Source: an uncultured Rhodospirillaceae bacterium (GTDB taxonomy: Bacteria > Pseudomonadota > Alphaproteobacteria > RF32 > CAG-239). From it: 8,926 bases of DNA. The stretch is taken from the NCBI GenBank assembly GCA_900313185.1, contig OMQI01000128.1:1-8926 (forward strand), in the 5' to 3' direction. The translations under genes were made by a program, and so were the position numbers. The notes beneath the pieces were generated by a model. The model was given only the letters and a program-made list of their open reading frames with translations, had not been told where the DNA came from and did not search any database. Of this stretch, positions 1-5,790 are shown in pieces (the first letter of the stretch is position 1; each line of letters starts with the position of its first letter).

Positions 1-18
1 ATTTGGTGGTACGTTTAA

Positions 19-48
19 TTGTTTGCCCCCATACACAGGGGACAACAA
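19..48. other. Imperfect hairpin near the left edge
   Basis: TTGTT (19-23) pairs with AACAA (44-48), and CCCC (26-29) pairs with GGGG (38-41). A 2x2 internal mismatch separates the two helices and the apical loop is about 8 nt. No T-run follows on the + strand, so it is not a convincing intrinsic terminator for an upstream gene. It could be an mRNA leader structure or the end of a feature outside the window. The pairing is visible; any function is unknown. Confidence 0.35.
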
Positions 49-52
49 ACAG

Positions 53-71
53 GATAAAAATGATAATTATC
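53..71. promoter_or_regulatory. Fur-box-like element with a perfect 12-bp palindrome
   Basis: The 19 bases at 53-71 match the classical Fur consensus (GATAAT hexamers in 6-1-6 arrangement) at 15 of 19 positions by eye. The overlapping 12-mer TGATAATTATCA at 61-72 is a perfect palindrome. It lies about 90 bp before the start of the secreted HExxH protein, a plausible operator position. The AT-rich background makes chance matches more likely, and a Fur/Mur-type regulator is not in the window. Iron or manganese control of the downstream gene is therefore inference only. Confidence 0.3.
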
Positions 72-147
72 AGATATTTTCTCATATTTTAATAATACGC
101 CGGAAACATTAACTTAGACTTAATAAATAAATGATATTTCTGACTTT

Positions 148-155
148 AGAGGTGG
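148..155 (+). promoter_or_regulatory. Ribosome binding site that decides the start of the secreted protein
   Basis: AGAGGTGG at 148-155 lies 5 nt before the ATG at 161. The in-frame ATG at 131 has only AT-rich sequence before it and no purine-rich Shine-Dalgarno. The later start also places a textbook signal peptide at the N-terminus. Confidence 0.75.
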
Positions 156-160
156 ATTAT

Positions 161-853
161 ATGCAAAAATTCAAGAAGATATTTTTTGTTTCGGCGGTTG
201 CTTTATTGGTATCAAGTGCGGCAAGGGCCGACACTGCGCAAGAAAAATGTGAAACATTGTATAGAAATAATCCGCCGATGATAAATATTACATATAATTA
301 CGGAAAATTAAGATACGACAACAGTAAAACGTCGGAAGAATTAGATGATATGTATAATGAGATTAATCCCGGAGCAAGTGCAAATAATATTCACGGATTA
401 ACTCATTTGTCACCGCAAGAGGTAACGGTTGTTACTTCAACTTCGCAAGTGATTGATAGTGATAACATCTGTTTCTATCCGAGCAAAATAGAAATAAGTA
501 TATGGTATGACCCTATAGTTTATTTGGCGAAATCTTTAAAAATAGGCTCTTGCCGCTTTAATGTTACCGTTCGTCATGAGCAAACGCATCTTGATTTGGC
601 ACATCACGCCCTTTATTTATTTGCCAAATCACTCAAAAATGCAATACCGGATATTTTGGAACAAGTTAAACCGATTGTTAAAGACAAGAAAAACGCAGAC
701 AGCTCACAAATAGTGCAAAATATGACCGAAGCATATCAGAGCAAAGTCAAAGTGTTCTTTGAAGAATTTAAACAAAGACAGCAAAAATATAATGCGGTCA
801 TAGATACAGCCCAAAATTATATCGAAGAGTCAAAATTATGCCCGTCAGATTAG
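161..853 (+). CDS. Secreted HExxH-motif protein, putative zinc metallopeptidase-like
   Basis: This is a 230-residue exported protein of unknown specific function. Residues 1-23 form a signal peptide: a K-rich start, a hydrophobic core at 8-20 and the cleavage motif ARA before D24, so it should reach the periplasm or beyond. Residues 139-143 read HEQTH, a zinc-metallopeptidase HExxH motif, followed by D145 and two further histidines (148, 149) as possible ligands. Four cysteines in the mature part (30, 104, 131, 227) could form two disulfides. The C-terminal third is charged and probably helical. The arrangement resembles DUF922/COG5661-type putative secreted zinc proteases, but I cannot confirm that family. 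An ATG at 131 would add ten residues and spoil the signal peptide; the site at 161 has a strong Shine-Dalgarno. The stop overlaps the convergent HAD gene by 4 bp. A Fur-like palindrome lies upstream. Peptidase activity is inferred from the motif alone. Confidence 0.8.
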   Translation: MQKFKKIFFVSAVALLVSSAARADTAQEKCETLYRNNPPMINITYNYGKLRYDNSKTSEELDDMYNEINPGASANNIHGLTHLSPQEVTVVTSTSQVIDSDNICFYPSKIEISIWYDPIVYLAKSLKIGSCRFNVTVRHEQTHLDLAHHALYLFAKSLKNAIPDILEQVKPIVKDKKNADSSQIVQNMTEAYQSKVKVFFEEFKQRQQKYNAVIDTAQNYIEESKLCPSD

Positions 854-1521
854 GCGCAGAACTTTTGGCCTAACAAATCCAAACATTCGTCAATGTTATC
901 AACCGCAAAGTCAATATATTCTACGGCTTTGTTGTTTTGTTTTCCGTGGCACAAACGGACGGTAGTCATTCCGGCTTTTTTAGCGCATTCCAAGTTTGAA
1001 TAGCTGTCGTCAACAAAAATACATTCTTGCGGAACAATGCCGGTTGTTTGGCAAAATTTTAGATAAACATCGGCATTTTCATTTTTTTTGAAGGCATTAA
1101 ATTCTTCTACCGAATAGAATTTTCCGGCAAAAAAATCATACAGACCGATGCGCTTTAGTATGGCTTCACAGGCACTATGGGAACTTGTTGAAAAAATATA
1201 TTGCTGACAAGGCAGGCTTTGTAATCTCGGTAATATATCTTTATACGGCTTAATCGGATAAAGATTTTGCTCTTTGCGTTTGTGGTAGGCATCAAAAATT
1301 GCTTTAGGATCAATCCCGAATTTCTGCACAAAGATTTCACCGCCATCACGATATTTTTTGTATGATTCGGTAACCATTGCCTTTGCAGTTTCAATATCTA
1401 ACGGCAACTTTAAGTCTTCGACGGCGGCTTTAGCGGTTATTTCATCCATTAAATCGTGAAATTCCGGAGTTTCACGGTAAAGAGTATTATCCAAATCCCA
1501 TACTATTGTATTAAGTGTCAT
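850..1521 (-). CDS. HAD-superfamily hydrolase, pyrimidine 5'-nucleotidase-like
   Basis: This 223-residue cytosolic protein has all four HAD motifs. Motif I is DLDNT (D9 nucleophile, D11). Motif II is the FSTSS stretch around S111/T112. Motif III is a lysine at 145 or 146. Motif IV is VDDS (D171, D172), the Mg2+ ligands. A helical cap at about 17-90 lies between motifs I and II. The order, length and wording (DLDNTLY, then CIFVDDS) match the TIGR01993 group of pyrimidine 5'-nucleotidases (yeast SDT1-like), which dephosphorylate UMP/CMP. Substrate is inferred from the family. The frame is open for 20 more codons upstream, but ATG 1521 is preferred: AGGA lies 8 nt before it, DLDNT then falls at the usual distance, and a good promoter -10 lies inside the longer version. 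It is convergent with the secreted protein (shared bases 850-853) and divergent from the small membrane protein. Confidence 0.88.
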   Translation of the reverse strand: MTLNTIVWDLDNTLYRETPEFHDLMDEITAKAAVEDLKLPLDIETAKAMVTESYKKYRDGGEIFVQKFGIDPKAIFDAYHKRKEQNLYPIKPYKDILPRLQSLPCQQYIFSTSSHSACEAILKRIGLYDFFAGKFYSVEEFNAFKKNENADVYLKFCQTTGIVPQECIFVDDSYSNLECAKKAGMTTVRLCHGKQNNKAVEYIDFAVDNIDECLDLLGQKFCA

Positions 1522-1553
1522 TATTACTGTCCTGTTATTTAAAGTCGAAGAGA

Positions 1554-1581
1554 AACATAACACATTTTTTGCCGACGTCAA
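1554..1581 (-). promoter_or_regulatory. Sigma70-type promoter for the HAD hydrolase
   Basis: On the minus strand, TTGACG (1581-1576) and TATGTT (1559-1554) are separated by 16 bp. The expected transcription start is near 1547, leaving a leader of about 25 nt before ATG 1521. The position rules out the longer start at 1581. Confidence 0.6.
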
Positions 1582-1598
1582 GTTTTAAAAATTAGCCG

Positions 1599-1626
1599 TT
1601 GATTTTCTAAATATCATAGTTACATA
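1599..1626 (+). promoter_or_regulatory. Possible promoter for the small membrane protein
   Basis: TTGATT (1599-1604), a 16-bp spacer and TACATA (1621-1626) form a fair sigma70-like pair. The ATG at 1636 is only 10 nt after the -10 box, so the transcript would be nearly leaderless. This fits the lack of an obvious Shine-Dalgarno. AT-rich sequence gives such matches easily. Confidence 0.35.
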
Positions 1627-1635
1627 CAAGCAGTT

Positions 1636-1800
1636 ATGAAAACAATGTGGCAAAAAACAGGATTGATTTGCGTATGGTGGGGCGTTATGTTTTTGCTCAA
1701 ACATAATTTATCGACTATTCCGCAAAGCGAACTACCGCAATTCATCGGTTCCATAAAATTGCAAGCTCCAGCAGTAGTGTTGCTTTTGGAAGATAGTTAA
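1636..1800 (+). CDS. Small single-pass membrane protein (54 aa), unknown function
   Basis: An open frame of 54 codons starts at ATG 1636 (a second in-frame ATG is at 1645) and ends with TAA at 1798-1800. The N-terminus MKTMWQKTG is positively charged, then residues about 9-21 are strongly hydrophobic with two tryptophans and a glycine (GLICVWWGVMFLL), giving one likely membrane segment. K22 and H23 follow, then a polar stretch rich in S, P and Q, then a second hydrophobic patch (about 44-51) ending LEDS. I do not recognise a family. Support for a real gene: it fills an otherwise empty 114-275 bp gap, it ends in a 4-bp overlap with the convergent cmk stop exactly as the secreted protein/HAD pair does, and a promoter-like pair lies just upstream. 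Against: no clear Shine-Dalgarno and short length. Confidence 0.5.
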   Translation: MKTMWQKTGLICVWWGVMFLLKHNLSTIPQSELPQFIGSIKLQAPAVVLLLEDS

Positions 1801-2453
1801 AGTTTTGCTTCAACCAGAGGAACTATTTTTTGCAAAACTTCATCAATACTTAAATCAGAAGTATCTATGATTACGGCATCTTCTGCCGGCTTTAACGGAG
1901 CGGTGGCACGAGAAGAATCTCTTTTATCACGGGCAATCATGTCTTGCAAAACTTTGTCGTATGAGGTTGCAATACCTTTTTCAACGAACTCTTTATAGCG
2001 TCTTTGAGCACGAACTTCGGTGGATGCTGTGATAAATATTTTTAACTCGGCGTTGGGACAAACCACGGTTCCGGTATCTCTGCCGTCATAAACTACTCCT
2101 CTGGCCGGCGTGCCGTCGGCAAAAGTCGGATTAAGAGCAAAGTTTTGTTGCATTTTGAGCAATGCTGCGCGGACTTTGGGGTGAGCTGACACGATTGAAG
2201 CGGCCTGTCCTCCGATATCACTGCGAAAATCTTTATGCTTTGAAAGTTCTATCATTTTCGGAAAAGTTAATTCCTTGGCAATTTGCTCGGCCTTATCTTC
2301 ATCGTTTACGTCATTTTCGGTTAAAACCATTTGCAATCCGACTGCACGGTAAACCATACCGGTATCAAAATAAGCCAATTTATATTTGTCGGCCAAATAT
2401 GCCGAAACAGTACCTTTTCCGGCAGCGGCCGGTCCGTCTATGGTGATAATCAT
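1797..2453 (-). CDS. cmk: Cytidylate kinase (CMP/dCMP kinase)
   Basis: This 218-residue cytosolic enzyme phosphorylates CMP and dCMP with ATP, in pyrimidine nucleotide supply for RNA, DNA and lipid synthesis. The P-loop GPAAAGKGT is at residues 7-15. The CMP-binding segment has FDTG (29-32) with Y35 and R36. DGRDTGTVV is at 123-131. The RAQRRY segment (148-153) and ARDKRDSSR (174-182) supply the LID arginines, and APLKPAEDA precedes IDTSDLS near the C-terminus. Length and motif order are typical for bacterial Cmk. The frame can be extended to a TTG at 2459, but AGGGG abuts that codon and sits 6 nt from ATG 2453, so 2453 is chosen. It is not next to rpsA or aroA, the common cmk neighbours. It shares 4 bp (1797-1800) with the convergent small gene and is divergent from the response regulator. 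Confidence 0.96.
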   Translation of the reverse strand: MIITIDGPAAAGKGTVSAYLADKYKLAYFDTGMVYRAVGLQMVLTENDVNDEDKAEQIAKELTFPKMIELSKHKDFRSDIGGQAASIVSAHPKVRAALLKMQQNFALNPTFADGTPARGVVYDGRDTGTVVCPNAELKIFITASTEVRAQRRYKEFVEKGIATSYDKVLQDMIARDKRDSSRATAPLKPAEDAVIIDTSDLSIDEVLQKIVPLVEAKL

Positions 2454-2459
2454 CGTCAA

Positions 2460-2465
2460 CCCCTG
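2460..2465 (-). promoter_or_regulatory. Ribosome binding site that decides the cmk start
   Basis: On the minus strand CAGGGG (2465-2460) is separated by 6 nt from ATG 2453. It would directly touch the alternative TTG codon at 2459, which therefore has no usable Shine-Dalgarno spacing. Confidence 0.7.
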
Positions 2466-2487
2466 AATTTAATTTCATAATTTTATA

Positions 2488-2515
2488 TTTTCATTAACAT
2501 ATCATAGGATATAAT
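2488..2515 (+). promoter_or_regulatory. Promoter of the response regulator/RquA-like operon
   Basis: TTTTCA (2488-2493), a 16-bp spacer and a consensus TATAAT (2510-2515) predict a start near 2521, giving a leader of about 45 nt before ATG 2566. The footprint overlaps the oppositely oriented cmk promoter almost completely. Confidence 0.55.
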
Positions 2516-2524
2516 GCCAATCAA
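2496..2524 (-). promoter_or_regulatory. Promoter of cmk, overlapping the divergent promoter
   Basis: On the minus strand TTGATT (2524-2519) and TATGTT (2501-2496) are separated by 17 bp, with a predicted start near 2489 and a leader of about 35 nt. The same TATGTT -10 form occurs in the HAD promoter. Confidence 0.5.
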
Positions 2525-2565
2525 AATATGAATTTATACAAAGAATTTTCGAGCAGGAAAATAAA

Positions 2566-3264
2566 ATGGATACATCAAAAAAATCAATCAAAATTTTAAT
2601 TGCCGATGATCATGAACTGTTTTTACAAGGTTTGGAATTTATTTTAAAAAAAGAATATCTTGATGCTGATATTGTGCTTACTGACAGTTACACCGGTATT
2701 TTTGAAATCTTGGAAAAAAATAAAGATTTTGATTTGATATTGACCGATTTAGCTATGCCGGGGGCTAATTGGCGTGATGCTATAGCCAAAATACACACAA
2801 TGTGTCCGGAAGTGCCGATTATTATTATATCGGCGGTTTTTGAGCAGGAAATACTTCAAGAAACATACAATTTGGGTGTTTCCGGCTACGTTTCCAAATC
2901 TTTTTCCAACAGCTTGATTTTAAGTGCCATTAATTTGGTTATGGCCGGAGGGATGTATATTCCGCAGGAAATTATGAAAATGGGAATGAAATCTTCCTCC
3001 GAATCGGTGCGTAATTTAATCAGAGATTTGGACAGACCACGTGCTGCGGGAGAAAATAATTGCGGTTTAACCCCTCGCCAGACCGAAGTTTTGGAATGTT
3101 TGGCAGAAGGTTTGTCAAACAAGCAAATAGCTTATAAATTAGGCTTGAGTGAGGGAACGGTTAAAATTCATATTACGTTGTTGATGCGAACACTGGAAGT
3201 TACTAATCGGACGGCAGCGGTGAGAAAAGCTGCTCAGCTCGGAATTTTGAAAATCGGACAATAG
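2566..3264 (+). CDS. NarL/FixJ-family response regulator (REC + LuxR-type HTH)
   Basis: This 232-residue cytosolic transcription regulator has two domains. The receiver domain (about 8-125) has the acidic pair D14-D15, the phospho-acceptor D61 in LTDLAMPG, the switch S89 and K111 in VSKSF, so it should be phosphorylatable. A linker of about 40 residues leads to a LuxR-type DNA-binding domain (168-227) with LTPRQTEVL, then the NKQIAYKLGLSEGTVKIH helix-turn-helix core. The start has AGGA 7 nt upstream. No sensor kinase is in the window, so the partner and signal are unknown. Only 11 nt separate its stop from the RquA-like gene, which carries a very strong Shine-Dalgarno, so the two are almost certainly co-transcribed. 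Its regulon cannot be read from the sequence; control of its own operon is a reasonable guess. Confidence 0.93.
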   Translation: MDTSKKSIKILIADDHELFLQGLEFILKKEYLDADIVLTDSYTGIFEILEKNKDFDLILTDLAMPGANWRDAIAKIHTMCPEVPIIIISAVFEQEILQETYNLGVSGYVSKSFSNSLILSAINLVMAGGMYIPQEIMKMGMKSSSESVRNLIRDLDRPRAAGENNCGLTPRQTEVLECLAEGLSNKQIAYKLGLSEGTVKIHITLLMRTLEVTNRTAAVRKAAQLGILKIGQ

Positions 3265-3275
3265 AGGAGGGGAAA

Positions 3276-3995
3276 ATGCTTAAATCAAATCAAATGCCGC
3301 CGTATATGGAAGTGTTTTCCAATAAAATGTATACCAATCGCAGTTTATGCGGAGTGCTTGACGATGGGAGAATTGCTCGTTTCAACAGCTTTTATGCTCA
3401 GAAAAAAATCATAAGGGATTTATTGAAAGATATAACTAAAAATGCCCACGTTTTGCAAATAGGATTGGTTTTTGGTGATGAGATAAGCGAGATATACAAT
3501 AAAGTTCATAAACTCGGAAAATTGGATATTTTTGATATTTCCGAAACTCAAGTTGATATGGCAAAAGAGCGTTACGATAATTGCAATATAAATATAATGA
3601 ATTATGATGCAACATTGCCGTGGGATGAAAAATATGATGTGGTGATTTGCTATAATCTGTTGCACGAATTGCCGTTAAAGACAAGACGCAAAGTAATGGA
3701 TAATGCTTTGAGCAGTCTGACTAATGGCGGAAAAGCAATTTTTGTAGATTTTGCCGAGCCGGAATTTTTCAATCCGCTCAAATGGCCGCTACTTTTGTGC
3801 AATCGCTTATGGCGGCCGTTTTCCGAAAGTTTGTGGAATGAACCTTTGGAAAACTTTTGTTCATTGAAAGATGAATTCAGATGGAATCACAGCTATTACC
3901 ATTGGAATATGTTTCAAAAAGTAGTGGCTACCCGCAAGATTTTAAGCAGTGATGATGTGGTAAAACTTACCAAATTATTCAGAGAGAAGAAATAA
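3276..3995 (+). CDS. Class I methyltransferase-fold protein, RquA-like
   Basis: This 239-residue protein has a Rossmann methyltransferase fold. Motif I is VLQIGLVFGD (59-68), where Q61 replaces the usual acidic residue and the GxGxG loop is absent. The second strand ends in LDIFD (acid at D87), with D111-A112 after it. LLHELP (128-133), GGKAIFVDF (141-149), NPLKW (156-160) and a final FQKVVATR (213-220) follow. From memory, this order and wording, including the Q in motif I, match RquA, the UbiE/UbiG relative that converts ubiquinone to rhodoquinone for anaerobic fumarate respiration. The N-terminal part (PPYMEVF, VLDDGRIA) is more divergent than I expect of true RquA, so a paralogue with another small-molecule substrate is possible. 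The start follows GAGGAGGGG closely, 11 nt after the response regulator stop. The fold call is confident; the RquA assignment is moderate. Confidence 0.6.
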   Translation: MLKSNQMPPYMEVFSNKMYTNRSLCGVLDDGRIARFNSFYAQKKIIRDLLKDITKNAHVLQIGLVFGDEISEIYNKVHKLGKLDIFDISETQVDMAKERYDNCNINIMNYDATLPWDEKYDVVICYNLLHELPLKTRRKVMDNALSSLTNGGKAIFVDFAEPEFFNPLKWPLLLCNRLWRPFSESLWNEPLENFCSLKDEFRWNHSYYHWNMFQKVVATRKILSSDDVVKLTKLFREKK

Positions 3996-4016
3996 AATCC
4001 GGCAAAGATTTTATTT
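3990..4016. terminator. Possible bidirectional terminator between convergent genes
   Basis: AAATAAAATC (3990-3999) and GATTTTATTT (4007-4016) form a perfect 10-bp inverted repeat around a 7-nt loop. It contains the stop codons of both the RquA-like gene and the GT-C-like gene. Each strand ends its stem in a short T-rich run. The stem is nearly all A-T with one C-G pair at the loop, so it is weak as a classical intrinsic terminator. Confidence 0.5.
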
Positions 4017-5627
4017 TCCCAATATTTCATTTTTCAATTCTTTAGGAACGCAGATTTGGAAGTTTCCTATAAAGCTTGCCCAAAAATGTTTTAGAAAAGT
4101 TGTGCAGAAATAGTCAGATTCGGTTATTACTTTTTGAAGCTCTGCGGATTGAAAATTTTTGATGTCTTTGTCGTAAAAATAAATAGTCGGACCTTGGTGA
4201 TTTTTTTCCATTTCGGTTCTTTGGGCTAAAAATGCTCCGTATTCGGCAAAGTCGGTGCCTTCGCCTAATCTGCAGACAGTGGGTTGTCCGGTGCATTTTT
4301 CATAGTAAGTAATTGTTTTGATATTTTTTCCCTTGGAAATTTCGGGGATAACAAAAGAAATCCCTAAACCGTATATTTTAACAAGGCTGTTATCCGGTAT
4401 GGATACTTTCGGCAAATCAATATGTTTTTTGACGTTTCCGTAAGAAGGGTATATAATCACAGACAAAATCATAACAACAATAACCGAGATATGGGAAATA
4501 AATAGTACAGTATGTCGGCGTGCATTGTACATATCGAATAATTTAACGAATATAACAGCACCTATTACTTCAATAACAACGGCGTAGCGCATCATTGAAA
4601 ATAGAGCCATCCATATAAGCAAGCTTAAAAAACAAAAAATGCAAGTTGCTGAAAACAGCCTTTCATTAAAGTAAAAACGTTTCATTTGTTTTTTTACCGA
4701 TAAAACAAGTGCTAAAATCAGTGGAAGTATATAGAAAACGGTTAAACGAATATCGTAATACGGATAATATGTAATTGAAGTAGGGTGTATATTCCACATA
4801 AACGGATAAATGAAAAATGTTTGCCAAGATGGTACGTATATAGCATCTCGATAGTTAAAATCAAAGAAATACGGTGAATGGAAAATACCATTTAAGAACG
4901 GGAAAAACGGATTGCCGTACAAAATCCAGTATTTATACATAAAGTATCCGTTAATAATAAGGTATCCGACAAGTCCGCCAAGAGCAAATACAGAAATGTT
5001 TTTTATAGGCTTTTTGAAATATGGATAACAGAGTATTAATGTTAATCCGGAAGCTATACAGTAGGTTATAACCGTTTGTTTCAGTCCTAATCCTATCCCC
5101 ATAATTAAACCGGAACACAAAAATCTTTGCCACGTCTGTGTTTCGGAAAATTTTATCATTTTAAGTAAGATATAAAATCCCCATAAAATGAAAAAAGCTA
5201 CCGTTATTTCATTGGTCGAAGTACCTATTTGGCTGAAAGTGGATTGTGCAGTGATAGCCAAATCCAGAACAATAGTGGTAAAAGCCATACCTTTTTCGTT
5301 TTTGGGAAAAAACAGAAAACACATTTTGTAAATAGTGAATAATAATAGGCCTGTCCAAATTCCCTGAAGAGCATAAATAATATTCGGAGAATCATTGAAA
5401 TATTGGATATACAGATAAAGCGGTAAATCAATAATAGGGTTAAAAAATGTATTAACGCACGCAGGTACAATATCTTGCCCGCTTCTGTCATTCAGAAAAG
5501 CAAAAGCATTATAATAGTGATAATTGGCGAAATCAAAGGGGTTCTCATTTTGGCGAAACATACTCAAAAATACGCCGATAAGCATCAGACAACAGAAACT
5601 AATCAAATTTTCTTTTTGCTTTTTCAT
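4011..5627 (-). CDS. Polytopic membrane protein, GT-C glycosyltransferase-like
   Basis: This 538-residue inner-membrane protein has about ten to eleven hydrophobic segments by eye, including 8-24, 86-106, 133-155, 169-196, 208-229, 297-311, 325-345 and 371-392. A C-terminal, probably periplasmic, domain of roughly 145 residues follows (about 393-538). The first loop after membrane segment 1 carries FDFANYHYYN (31-40) with D32, a placement typical of the acidic catalytic loop in GT-C enzymes using lipid-linked sugars. YGNPFFPFLN (237-246) resembles a motif I associate with such membrane transferases. No exact family is recognised and sugar-transfer activity is inferred. It stands alone, convergent with the RquA-like gene and divergent from lysS. 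The Shine-Dalgarno before ATG 5627 is weak (AAGAAC, about 7 nt away). A single glycosyltransferase-like gene without sugar-synthesis neighbours leaves its pathway open. Confidence 0.7.
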   Translation of the reverse strand: MKKQKENLISFCCLMLIGVFLSMFRQNENPFDFANYHYYNAFAFLNDRSGQDIVPACVNTFFNPIIDLPLYLYIQYFNDSPNIIYALQGIWTGLLLFTIYKMCFLFFPKNEKGMAFTTIVLDLAITAQSTFSQIGTSTNEITVAFFILWGFYILLKMIKFSETQTWQRFLCSGLIMGIGLGLKQTVITYCIASGLTLILCYPYFKKPIKNISVFALGGLVGYLIINGYFMYKYWILYGNPFFPFLNGIFHSPYFFDFNYRDAIYVPSWQTFFIYPFMWNIHPTSITYYPYYDIRLTVFYILPLILALVLSVKKQMKRFYFNERLFSATCIFCFLSLLIWMALFSMMRYAVVIEVIGAVIFVKLFDMYNARRHTVLFISHISVIVVMILSVIIYPSYGNVKKHIDLPKVSIPDNSLVKIYGLGISFVIPEISKGKNIKTITYYEKCTGQPTVCRLGEGTDFAEYGAFLAQRTEMEKNHQGPTIYFYDKDIKNFQSAELQKVITESDYFCTTFLKHFWASFIGNFQICVPKELKNEILGK

Positions 5628-5645
5628 CTCAGTTCTTTTTGCGTC

Positions 5646-5673
5646 AACATATTAAACACGTGAACAGTATGTT
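5646..5673. promoter_or_regulatory. Dyad-symmetric element in the divergent GT-C/lysS region
   Basis: AACATA (5646-5651) and TATGTT (5668-5673) share an exact centre with the inner palindrome CACGTG (5657-5662). The intermediate bases mostly do not pair. The symmetry of outer and inner arms suggests a dimeric regulator site. The element lies about 20 bp before the GT-C-like start codon, so it is better placed to control that gene than lysS. No regulator is identified. Confidence 0.35.
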
Positions 5674-5725
5674 ATTATTTCAGGTTGGTAAAGTAAAGGT
5701 TTTTTTGATATTCTTTCTTATTTTA

Positions 5726-5754
5726 TTGAAAATTTAATATTTGCGGTTTATAGT
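5726..5754 (+). promoter_or_regulatory. Sigma70-type promoter of lysS
   Basis: TTGAAA (5726-5731), an ideal 17-bp spacer and TATAGT (5749-5754) match consensus at five of six positions in each box. The predicted start is near 5761, with a leader of about 30 nt containing AGAGAGAAG before ATG 5791. Confidence 0.7.
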
Positions 5755-5790
5755 CGGGACAACTGTAAACTTAATGTAGAGAGAAGAAAA

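Noticed and set aside
131..160. Ten-codon N-terminal extension of the secreted protein from ATG 131
   Set aside because: It has no Shine-Dalgarno and places acidic, hydrophobic residues ahead of a clear signal peptide; ATG 161 has AGAGGTGG at good spacing.
850..873. TTAGGC/GCCTAA inverted repeat as a terminator at the secreted protein/HAD junction
   Set aside because: The stem is only 6 bp around a 12-nt loop and no T-run follows on either strand.
1522..1581. Twenty-codon N-terminal extension of the HAD hydrolase
   Set aside because: A promoter -10 box lies within it, the extension has no family match, and ATG 1521 has AGGA at 8 nt with motif I at the usual place.
2454..2459. TTG start two codons upstream for cmk
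   Set aside because: The only Shine-Dalgarno directly abuts that TTG, whereas it is ideally spaced for ATG 2453.
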